A stretch of DNA of 64,000 bases from Hyalella azteca. Taxonomy: Eukaryota > Arthropoda > Malacostraca > Amphipoda > Hyalellidae. This document shows positions 25,874 through 36,000 of the stretch, in pieces. Each line of letters starts with the position of its first letter. Positions within the stretch are counted from its first letter, which is position 1. The notes beneath the pieces are model-generated. The model made no database searches. It was not told the DNA's origin and saw only the letters and a list, made by a program, of their open reading frames with translations. A program made the position numbers and the translations under genes. The DNA is taken from the NCBI RefSeq assembly GCF_000764305.2, contig NW_025936691.1, positions 25,918 through 89,917 of the forward strand, written 5' to 3'.

Positions 25874-27082
25874 TTAGTTCTGAATATTCTGAGGTTTGAT
25901 CAAACTCAGGTCCCTCGTCTCGATAGATTTTCGTTGATTTCTCTTCATATTCTTGATTGTGTGAGGATTTCTGATCTGCGAGGAACACGGAGAAATATTT
26001 AGTTTTTCTCATTTCCACGAAGGATAGAAATGTAATGAAATAATAAAGTTCATACATAGTGTGGAAAAATACCATGCTTCAGTTTAAAAGCGTAGAAAAT
26101 AAGGTATACATATTAATAATGTAAAAATTGATTAATAAAACGCGAATTAAAAATTACATAGAACCCTCAGTGTTGTAAAAATAATTCTACATTTATATAT
26201 CATTTGAAATTTAATTCATCATTAAACTGGTTGGAGAGAGAATAAATTTCACCAGTTTAGCATCAGGCCATAACAAAAATTATAACAGAAACCTTACGAA
26301 AAGTTGAACAAACTACTTTCAACATCCCTGCTCAAAATACAATACAAAACCACTTACAATTTGCAATTTCTCCGACTTGAGCTGATTTTCAAGGGTCCTG
26401 ATCTGGTTGATCTTCCTCTTCTCTCTCTTCTTCTCCCTCTCGGCCTCCTTCTCAGCCATGGCGTTGCGCTTGTGTTCCAGCAAGAACTTCTTCTCCGCCC
26501 TCTGTGCCTGGATGAGAGCCAAGTTCCTGGATATCTTCAGGTCGTTGTTCTTGATGCTGGAAAACCTGTATACGAGGCATTCATAAGTGTTAGTCATTTC
26601 AGTTCACAGTACATGTGCACATAATGTAATAAACTAAATTTGGCATTTTGGTAAATCTTACAATATCTTCAACTTCATTATTGAAACACAGGCATGGGTG
26701 AAGAAATAAATACATGAACTGTATAAGAAACTCACTTTTTTCTTTCATTATCTTTCCACCATTTGCCCGACAGGGGAACACCTTGTTTGAATGATTTCTT
26801 CTCGGCAATTTTGCGTTTTCGAGCTTCTTTTTTGTCTTCAATTTTAGCTTGAAGAGGAGCATCCTTCTTCTGTTTACTTTTATTTCTTTTATTATTTTTC
26901 TTCTTGTTTGATTTATGAGGAGAGCTGGACGAAGTCTTGCTTGCCATGTTACTTACCTCCAACTGAGATACTTTGGTGGGGTCTGATATAATATTGTCTG
27001 GTTGTGGCTCTACATTGCCCGTATCGAGTGTTTGAGATGTCTCTGTCATCTCGACATCAGCTGTATCTTTATCAACAACCAT
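25874..27082 (-). CDS. CCDC86: CCDC86/Cgr1-family nucleolar coiled-coil protein, 3 exons, complete
   Basis: Small basic nucleolar protein family; yeast Cgr1 acts in 60S pre-rRNA processing and human CCDC86 is its relative. Exons are 27082-26736, 26565-26358 and 25975-25874, giving 657 bp and 218 aa. Junctions have GTGAGT and GTAAGT donors, CAG acceptors and agreeing phase. Residues 1-60 are acidic and Ser/Thr-rich, then comes a KKKNNKRNKSKQKK basic tract. The family core starts at GVPLSGKWWKDNERKKFSS, continues through a long charged coiled coil (AEKEAEREKKREKRKINQ) and ends in the hallmark IIRNPHTIKNMKRNQRKSIE-TRD, equivalent to VIRNPAKIKRMKKKQLR-type ends. The third exon is only 102 bp and easily missed. 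Divergent neighbour: NUP153. Start chosen as the first in-frame ATG (MVVDKD). Confidence 0.85.
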
Positions 27083-27863
27083 TATGACTATGAAACCTAA
27101 TCAAACTGAAACATAACAAAAATACAATCTTAAAATGCAGGCAGTTTACAATAATTATCTGGTCATGATAACTTCAATAAACAATTAATTCAGCGATTGT
27201 CAAGTGGCATTACAATATTGAGACTGCAACAGCTCACACCAATAATATAATTTGAGTATCTTGACAGAAAATGGTATTTTAAGAAAATTGGTTAAATGAT
27301 AAACTATTTTACTTTAAAGATCAACTGTTAAGAACCACTCCAATTCTAGTAATGCTTGAGCTAGTACTGGGTTAAACTGGAGTAATGATGAAATGTGTTG
27401 GAATGAATGGATGGATGGATGAATGAAATAATGATACATGGGAAATATTTTTTCAAGGATAAATATTTAGGATTGATTATAAACTCTTAGGAAAATGGAA
27501 GTAGGTGCAAGACAATAAAATTAAAGGTTCTATGGGAATAGAAGGAAATATTGCTGAAGCTGCAAAAAAATGTTAAATTAACCATCAAGGGAAAATGCGA
27601 TACCAGTGCTGAGAAGTGAAGAGGCCTTAAAAACATAGACAACCATGCCTTAAATATACCGTCAAACGGGGTAAAAAGAGACGGTTTTGAGCGTTTTTTG
27701 TTATAACTTCTTACCATGAAACATTTCATAAACAAGTTTGGGCTCATTTTAACAGTCTTTGCAAGGCCTATCATATGGCATCTCCAAAAAAATCTATATG
27801 CTATTTGTAAGGTGCTAGACGCAATATAAAAGGCTCCTGAATTAATCTGAAAATGGGATAAAA
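27083..27863. other. Upstream of CCDC86-like gene; low-complexity and unclassified repeat sequence
   Basis: The CCDC86 promoter should start here, but no core motif stands out. A GATG tetranucleotide run lies near 27410. The stretch after about 27658 (CCGTCAAACGGGGTAAAA) ends at an N (27864) and looks like an interspersed repeat of unknown class. Confidence 0.4.
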
Positions 27864-27864
27864 N

Positions 27865-28520
27865 AACTGTCAAAGAAGGACATCATCGACAAGCTCTAAA
27901 GAAAAATACCACAAGCTCTGACCAAAGCACCAGATGCCCAAGAAGGCTGGTGCTGAGAATTCAACGTGAAACTAATGAACGCAGCTAGATGTAACGTTGC
28001 ACACGTGTTCAGTGAGATCCAACGGTGATGATTAGGTCGCAATATTTTTTTTTACATTCCGCCTTAGTTTACGAGTTATACGGTCCTAAATTCGCGGTGA
28101 GCCCAATATACCTAATGTACAAATTTGAATTAACTTTGAATATTCATGTCTAACCATCTAACATTTATTATGCATTCCTTCGCAAGCATGTTATGCGGAG
28201 AAACGACTACCTAGCACTTCTGTAGCCGATTGTATAATTTTCAGTAAGCCTGAAATCTCTCCCAAACTAATGATCATAGCTAGATGAAACTTTGCACATG
28301 CATTTATTAAGTCATGACAGTGATGTTTGGGCCATGATCATTTTTAGATATTGTCTTCGTTTCGAAGTTATTCTGTCATACGGACCGAAATTCGCAGTGA
28401 GCCTAATATGTCTTCTATGGTAATGTACATATTTGTACGAGACACCGCATACTTGGAAGCATGACCGTTATGTAATACTGAATGCATTATGCATACATAG
28501 TAAGATGAGAAGGCAAATTG
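27865..28520. repeat. Misplaced copy of 32250-32909, bounded by an N and a sequencing adapter
   Basis: 656 bp nearly identical to 32250-32909; differences are scattered substitutions and a poly-T length change, as between alleles. It begins directly after the single N at 27864 and ends exactly where the Nextera junction adapter starts. Both edges are therefore artificial. Internally it holds two diverged blocks of about 250-300 bp (ACTAATGA...AGCTAGATG) that look like an old tandem duplication. Confidence 0.8.
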
Positions 28521-28558
28521 CTGTCTCTTATACACATCTAGATGTGTATAAGAGACAG
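28521..28558. other. Nextera mate-pair junction adapter left in the assembly
   Basis: The 38 bases are CTGTCTCTTATACACATCT followed immediately by its exact reverse complement. This is the Tn5 mosaic end head-to-head, the circularisation junction used in Nextera mate-pair libraries. It is synthetic, so the sequences to left and right are not proven neighbours. Confidence 0.97.
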
Positions 28559-28930
28559 GAGTAATACTGACTCAATACCAACAGACAACATTTGATAGTC
28601 AATACCATCAAAGGCATCGATTCCCGTCATGGAAGTTCACAGAATGTATACAAATCCAAAGCCTCTGATTGGTCAGTTGGCCAGATGGTTTTGATAATAT
28701 GCTTTTAGCTAATTCTTACGTACCAATGTTTTGATAATGCCAAAATTAGGGTGTACTTGCGTAACATGTAACTTTTTTGTCGGAAGTACAAAAAGTTAAA
28801 AAATTTGATAATACGGCCCCTGGTGACCATTTTATTCGAAGGAAGGTCTTGTAAATGAAGACCGCTATTTTAACTCATTTGAAAGATGAAGATTGCAATT
28901 TCAGTTGAATCAGTTCTAATTGGACACCGA
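28559..28930. other. Sequence right of the adapter, no gene seen
   Basis: No features recognised; linkage to the left side is unreliable. Confidence 0.45.
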
Positions 28931-29057
28931 TGTAAGGTCAAGGTGGCTGATGGAGATTCTCCAAAGATGCCAATGTAAGGTCAAGGTGGCTGATGAAGAT
29001 TCTCCAAAGATGCCAATGTAAGGGCAAGGTGGCTGATGATGATGCTCCAAAGATGCC
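28931..29057. repeat. 43-bp tandem repeat, three copies
   Basis: Three head-to-tail units contain TAAGGTCAAGGTGGCTGATG followed by CTCCAAAGATGC. They abut the left end of the TIR element. Confidence 0.8.
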
Positions 29058-29100
29058 GATATCTTGAGCTGAAAGGCCATATTTTACAGCCTGGCCCAGG

Positions 29101-30572
29101 GTGCAGAGGGTGGACGCAGCATCACCAATATATGGGTTTTTAAGCCCTAAGCATCGCCGGGTAATTTTAAGATGTGTTGCCAGGTAATTTTAAGATGTGT
29201 CGCCAGGTAATTTTTAATGAAAAGCCATTTACGCTGAGTAATGAAAAACTATTTACAAGCCACAAACTTATTTACAAGGTTGCATGCATGTGTTACCCCA
29301 AATAACTAATTTTACCCTAAAAACAGTCTGATTGTACAACAAGTGTCAACTGAACATGCGATAATGCAGTCTGACCGCTCTAATGTGACCGCAACAGTGC
29401 AACTACATAATCGTAAACTTGATGTTTAAATTTTTTTGGCGGGAACTCATCGCAACTGATTTCCAGACAAGCTTCACTGCATCCTGATCCATCCAACATA
29501 TCGGAAACCTTACTTTTTTCTAAATAGTTGGCCAAAAACTGTTTAGTATATTAAATGCAAGAATTTCAATCTAAATGTGCCAGCAAGATCTTCTGAAGGC
29601 GTAAATTTTGCTACTGAAGCTTCGCCAAAGATCTTGCAATACTATTCATCCACTCTCTGCACAGTGGCAGTATCGGTCCTGGTGGGCTGGTGCCAATCCT
29701 AGATTCTAAAATTGCATCATGTGTGGCTCTAATTCATTTTTAAAATGGGTCATTTCTTTGTTTCCTTTAGAGGCCAAAATGCAGAAGACAACATTGACAA
29801 TTTGGCATTGATAGATGCATGATGCCTTGATGGCAGTTGAAAAATCAAAAACTAAAAAAAAAATTGAGCACAGCATGCTGAAACAGGCAAACCTCTAAGA
29901 ATTGGAGCCTCCAAGTCAAGCCAAGGGAGGAAGCTAGTCCCAGTTGGGTTAATTAAAAGATCAATCTAAAGATCATAATTATTTCAATAAAAGGTCGACT
30001 TGTCATATATTAAAACTTTAACTAAAAAATTTGGGTTGTTTCAAAGAACGCAATTCACTGGCTTTCACTCAAGTGCTTTTGTTGCAAAGGCAAGTCGCAA
30101 CTATCTCTTGGCGACCAATCGGGCTTGCCAAGCTCCCGCATATCCACGTTAGCCGCGTTGCTATGCCGCCATGATGGCGCCATCTTTGTATCACACTGGC
30201 GCCTCAGCTTACTCTCTTGTTCCAACACATTTGGACATTTTGGTAGCAATGGAGAAAGAAAGAACAAAGCCGAAAGGATTAGGCTGTTGTCAAAACTCCT
30301 TCCTTCAGTGAGAGACCGATATTTAAGAAAATTGTCTGGCATTAACGATGTTGATGCTAACAAAGTGCCAGTAAAGCTGTGATGTGCAGATTTTGCAAGC
30401 CTGCCTCCCGTTTAACACGGTGATTTACTAAACTATTTGGTGTTTGGTGGTCACATTACTCAGCGTAAATGGCTTTTCATTAAAAATTACCCGGCGACGC
30501 ATCTTTAAAATGGCCGGCGACGCTTTGGGCTCAAAAATCCATATATTGCCGACGCTGCATCCACCCTCTGCA
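29101..30572. mobile_element. Approximately 1.5-kb DNA element with long (>110 bp) terminal inverted repeats
   Basis: The left end at 29101-29243 is matched in reverse complement by 30454-30572. Matching landmarks are GCAGAGGGTGGA(C/T)GCAGC, CAATATATGG, GGTAATTTTTAATGAAAAGC and CATTTACGCTGAGTAATG. The left arm has one extra copy of a GGTAATTTTAAGATGTG subunit. The interior has no transposase I recognise; the open frame at 30125-30382 has no known family. Probably a non-autonomous DNA transposon. Confidence 0.7.
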
Positions 30573-30798
30573 TAGTGGACTATGGGTACAGGTGATGGAG
30601 AAATGAAACTTCAACGAATCAAGAAAGGCAATATACTTGGTAGAGTTAGTTTGGTAGTACAACTGGACAAAGATAATGATGCTGATGAATGGAACCTTCT
30701 ACAAGAATGGAAAATGAAATACCTTTTCACCTTTTTGAAGAGGAAAAGGATAGAATTTTATCAATGCTTACCAGATAACCAGGGTTCGGACGGCTCAT

Positions 30799-30871
30799 AC
30801 TGCATAGGCTATGCAGTATAATGCATAGCCTATGTATTCGGTATTACTATGAGCCTCATAGTAATACCGAA
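30799..30871. repeat. Cluster of short perfect palindromes
   Basis: 30837-30871 is a 17-bp arm, one spacer base and the exact reverse complement (TTCGGTATTACTATGAG arm). Immediately left, 30799-30817 is 9+1+9 and 30808-30831 is a 9-bp arm pair with a 6-base loop. The three interlock over 73 bp. Confidence 0.75.
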
Positions 30872-31690
30872 CAAGATATTGGACGTGCATGCGCTCATGT
30901 AACACCTCAGACCTCAGAACTGACCAACAGACCAATTCACCAGAAACCTTGACGTTTAAAACCAATTTATATAGAAATTGAAAGGCAATGTAAAGAACTC
31001 AAAACATTTGATGTTATAGAACAAAGCAAATCATTTTGATCTTCCAACAAACCAGCCAACTGCAACAACCAGGCTGGAATTCTAAGATTGGAAGTTCACT
31101 TATAAAAATGCTTTCCACCCAAGGTGAAAAGCTTTCCTTTGATACAGTGCTCTGCCATGTTACTGATTACTGACTATAAATGTAAAGGTTGGATCATAAG
31201 TGGACAAACTATTTCAATTGTATAGTACATTAGGTTTGTTATAGAATAATTTGGATGTCTCTTGTTTGATAGATATTTTTTATTATATCTGATCTGTAAA
31301 TATTATTACGTTTTATTCTTACTTATGTAGCTTATCTAAAGGCAACTAACAGATTTTGCCTCTGGAAAATGTATAGTATTGTATCATTTGTATGTAGTAA
31401 ATATTCACGGCTGGCAAACTCACTAAACTGATATGCGACTACGCATACGTATATCAGTACTTCAGTAGATTCAGTACGAGCCATAAACTGATAGCTACGA
31501 TCATATTCATATACACGGCATTCACGGCTAGTAAGCTGAATAGAGGCATTCCATTATATAGTTTTCTGTTTAAATGGCCGTGAAAACGACTGGTACATCC
31601 TACAACGGTGCAGTAACTAGCGTCCCATTTTCAACCAAAAACTTCAAAAAAGAGACGATCGCAAATTCGCAATAGATTTAACACGTACTA
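30872..31690. other. Intergenic, no gene seen
   Basis: AT-rich sequence, nothing recognisable. Confidence 0.45.
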
Positions 31691-31707
31691 GTCAAAAGCT
31701 AGACCCT

Positions 31708-31800
31708 GCTACAAATATGGCGGCCGATCCCACAATGCATCTGGCGATTCGGTGCCGTGACGTCATCCTTTCGAGCCCGATAGCAATAGCCAATAGGCAG
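31708..31800 (+). promoter_or_regulatory. Candidate promoter cluster: YY1-like, CRE and CCAAT motifs
   Basis: Within 90 locally GC-richer bases are AAATATGGCGGC (31713-31724, YY1-like), a perfect CRE TGACGTCA (31758-31765) and GCCAATAGG (31789-31797). The cluster lies upstream of the likely NUP153 first exon, and CREs and CCAAT boxes suit a housekeeping promoter. Motif-based inference; no transcript evidence. Confidence 0.35.
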
Positions 31801-32249
31801 AATAACACTTAAAACTTTAACAACTTTCACCACTACCAGCCCGTCGTCAACTAAAATCCAAACATGGTTGTTGACTTATGCGAATTACGAAAAGCTGGTT
31901 GCGTTTACGTGTTCTAAGGATATGACTAGTATTTAACCCTTATTCCTAAATGTCGGAGAAAAAAATCTCAGAGACGAGGAAAATATGTTTTTGGTTACCA
32001 AATATAGGTGATTGTGTTGCAATAAGTATTTAATAGAATATCACACTTCCACTTTTTTGGAATGTGTAAACGATAAAAAACGCGAACTCATAAATATTTA
32101 TTACGATGAATTTGAGAGGAAAATTACGATATGAATCCAACCGAAAATTGTAGGAGCCACTGATTGGGCTAGATTGTAAGAGCAACTTTGTAAGGCTGGA
32201 TTCGCGATCGGTCTCTAAGATTTAGTAAGCTTAAAATATCAAACTAATG

Positions 32250-32909
32250 AACTGTCAAAGAAGGACATCATCGACAAGCTCTAAAGAAAAATACCACAAG
32301 CTCTGACCAAAGCACCAGATGCCCAAGAAGGATGGTGCTGAGAATTCAACGAGAAACTAATGAACGCAGCTGGATGTAACGTTGCACACGTGTTCAGTGA
32401 GATCCAACGGTGATGATTAGGTCGCAATATTTTTTTTTTTACATTCCGCCTTCGTTTACGAGTTATACGGTCCTAAATTCGCGGTGAGCCCAATATACCT
32501 AATGTACAAATTTGAATTAACTTTGAATATTCATGTCTAACCATCTAACATTTATTATGCATTCCTTCGCAAGCATGTTATGCGGTGAAACGACTACCTA
32601 GCACTTCTGTAGCCGATTGTATAATTTTCAGTAAGCCTGAAATCTCTCCCAAACTAATGATCATAGCTAGATGAAACTTTGCACATGCATTTATTAAGTC
32701 ATAACGGTGATGTTTGGGCCATGATCATTTTTTAGATATTGTCTTCGTTTCGAAGTTATTCTGTCATACGGACCAAAATTCGCAGTGAGCCTAATATGTC
32801 TTCTATGGTAATGTACATATTTGTACGAGACACCGCATACTTGGAAGCATGACCGTTATGTAATACTGAATGCATTATGCATACATAGTAAGATGAGAAG
32901 GCAAATTGG
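32250..32909. repeat. Genomic counterpart of the misplaced 656-bp segment
   Basis: Same sequence as 27865-28520, but flanked by continuous non-adapter DNA on both sides, so this is the better candidate for the true location. The right boundary is followed directly by the putative NUP153 first-exon region. Confidence 0.7.
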
Positions 32910-32966
32910 TATGCTCTGAGCGCACTGCAGATCACGGGCCAACGCGGTTGTGCACTTGTGCTCAGT

Positions 32967-33011
32967 ATGTCGGCATCATTCAGAAAGTCAGGGTCGGGAT
33001 TGCTCTCCAAA
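32967..33011 (+). CDS. NUP153: Tentative NUP153 first coding exon
   Basis: An ATG opens 15 codons, serine- and base-rich, to a strong AAA|GTAAGTTT donor in phase 0. That is the phase required by the GFMRRV exon at 37590. Metazoan Nup153 proteins begin with a short variable basic stretch before the amphipathic motif, which this would supply. The 4.6-kb intron and lack of sequence conservation keep this uncertain. Confidence 0.4.
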
Positions 33012-36000
33012 GTAAGTTTATTAAATTATCTTTGCCGTGTTTAAATTCCTTATGATGCACCCTGGCCCCGTTTGGACTAGGTGTGCTTCTGATGTCACCA
33101 TGTCAGTGATGTGTCCAGGAACTGCGCTGATCCTGTCATCCAACTCCATTCTTCATTAATTAATCCCGTCATCCCGGATTCTATCACACCGAGTTAAGTT
33201 AGTCATTTTGAATCCACAACATGTTAATTAAAGAAAATCTCCTCGAACCAACATTTAGCACTGAACTCTCATTAGTAGCACTGAACTTCTATTCCCATTA
33301 GTAAAATTTACACGTGCCTAAATAAAAATTTACATTTTTAAATTCACCTTTTCACGTCAGTTTTTCACAACTTCACTCTTCTTTCATAAAAAAATGAAAT
33401 TTTAAGTTCTAAAATAACGCCAAATATAGGTACGTGGCTAAGCATAAAAAATGTACAAACTTGCTTCAACGAATATGTAATAGATGATGGCTTCTCGGGT
33501 CAGTTCCATTAAATTTGAAGATGACATTCAATATTTCCCTTTCGACTGGAGCAGTTGCTCAGAAACTGTTCAAAGGGTAGACTAACTAAAATGTTCGTAA
33601 ATTGCTCAACTAATGAAGCATGTTAAATTTTACATATGTTATATACCATCAGTAACATTTGCAGACGAAGCTTCAGGACTATGGTGCTGGCAGTCTGGCA
33701 CAGTGATAGCGGCTGACGAAGACGGGTATTTCTTTGTTGAATGCATGATGTCGGATGCTGGTAAGTCGGCGCTGCGATAGGCAAAATTAGAGAAAATGTA
33801 AGCTTTTATCACTTATGGATGTAAGATATGTCACGGAGTCTAATCCGCCTCCAGGAAGCATAATTATAAACGTTTAATTATATACGTAGATGTGAGGTAA
33901 TTGATATTTAATTTTTTGGGTTATATTATGAGTTTATGACACTGATACCTGTCGTACTTCATTGAGAATTGGCAGTCGACATCACAGTGTACAGGCTCAT
34001 TATGCTGACGCGTTGTGCTTGACTGTCTACAAATGGTGATCAATATTGCAAGAGATGTCGACCACACTGTTATGCTCATCCTCTCACTGAATAGACAATG
34101 TCCATTTAATATTTAAAAAGCATGAAAATAGAACGGAGAGTTTTTCTTGCATATCACTAAATGACGTAGTAGCAGTGGTAACCATGCCTAGCTATCGTCT
34201 CGGGAGCTCAACTCTGCCCGACAATTGAGTCAGGAGACTCCATGGACGGTTGTAGACGTCGTTTTTGCAATGTTGCGCTGCCTGACGATATAAATCACTT
34301 GATGGCCATATAAGAATTTCATAGAATATGTCAACGATTCACACAGGCTCTCAATTTGCTATAGAGTCATTCTCTACTTTGTAATCACTCACACGTGTTA
34401 TCATTCATAGAGTAGATTTTAAAATTGCGCAATATTAAGTTTTTGTTATCGGCATAGGTTCTAGCTTTACGTAAATTCAAATAGGTCAGAAGCCTTGCTA
34501 TGTCTTCTGTACAAATTCATTGCGTGTCGTCACGAAAACTGGTCCGGAAAACGTCCTAACACCGCAACAGGGCATTCCTCGAACTTGACATAACTACCTG
34601 TCGGGGGGCTACCTTGGACCAGGCTCCAGAGCTCCCTCAGCTTTAAAAGAATAAGAAGACATACTACGAAGAACCTAAGATAGAAAGACTGAGCAATTTT
34701 AACGTGACAAAGATCTAACCACGTTGATAGGCAAGTTACACATTTGGAAATACGTAGTTGTCAAGTGATATTGAAGTCAGGTTTTTAATTAGTTTAAAGG
34801 TTATGTATAAGTAACCTTTAGCCGGATAATCGAAACCTGATCTCTATCGTTAGATTTGTTGTAGAATGAGAGACTAGAAGACTCAAATGTCATCGAGAAT
34901 CGCCAATTTTTCGACAACAGTTTTATATGTTCATGATTTTACTAAAAAGTACACTAACCATTAAGACTGTATCCTTTCTTATTCAATCAGCCCGCATGTA
35001 TTACCTCCAAACAACAGGTTTTGGTTGATTTGGAAAATATCTATAGAAACATTTATAGTCACTTTAAGATGTGATATACGTTTTGTTCATTGCTGGGGAC
35101 ACAACTTTTTTTTCCATGTAGGTATTCCGCCAAACAATTTTGAGTCCCCCGAATCTCCAAATAAAATTTATTAGCAATTAGTACAAATTCACGAATCAAC
35201 ATGCAAAAAAAATCAAAACGCGCGAAGGTCAACCAAGTTTTTGACCGTCGTTATAATAGTGGACGTTCATTTTCGTGTAACATGTTGGACGAATCTTTGT
35301 TTCAAAATTTCGTTCCGATAAAATTTCCAATAATGCTATAATCCGATGCATGAAAAATGATGGCAAGCTTTTTCTGAAATGTTTTTAGTTTAAATTAAAG
35401 ATGCTTATATTATAACGGTTCCATACCGACGGAAGCGATTTGGTGTTCCTGTCACGCACAATCCGGGCTGAAAGGTTGGTAAGAGGAGCTGCGTCTTTTT
35501 TGAAAATCGGTGAGTAACTTGTCGGAAGAAAGTAGTCAATAGGCTGTTGAAAATTTCAAGAATTGATTTTGACGTAGCGTTGACACTTAAGTAGGAAAGG
35601 AATAATAGAAGGAGGGAAGGATATCTTTTTTTTTATTGTTTCTTCCTTTCTTTGATAATTTGTAACTGGAAAGAATGGATGATGCACGCTGGGCACGTAA
35701 GGTGTACCTGTGGAATTTGAGAGTGAGCAAATGGGAACGTAAGTGTCATGCAATAGTACGAAAGTGTGGATTTCATGAAACACGGGCTCGCCCTGGAAAT
35801 AATAGACCAAGAGAGGAATGGATGATAACAGTTCAGGGTGCAACAGGGACCGAATGGGACGTCAAAGAATGGAAGAAGGAAATAGAAAAGAGAGTGAAGC
35901 TGTGGGGTCTGAGAGTGTGGAAGCAAGGAATGGAAAGAAAGGACAGCCTGAAGTTGTACAGGATAAAAGAGGTGCCAAGGTATGAGTACATATATGATGG

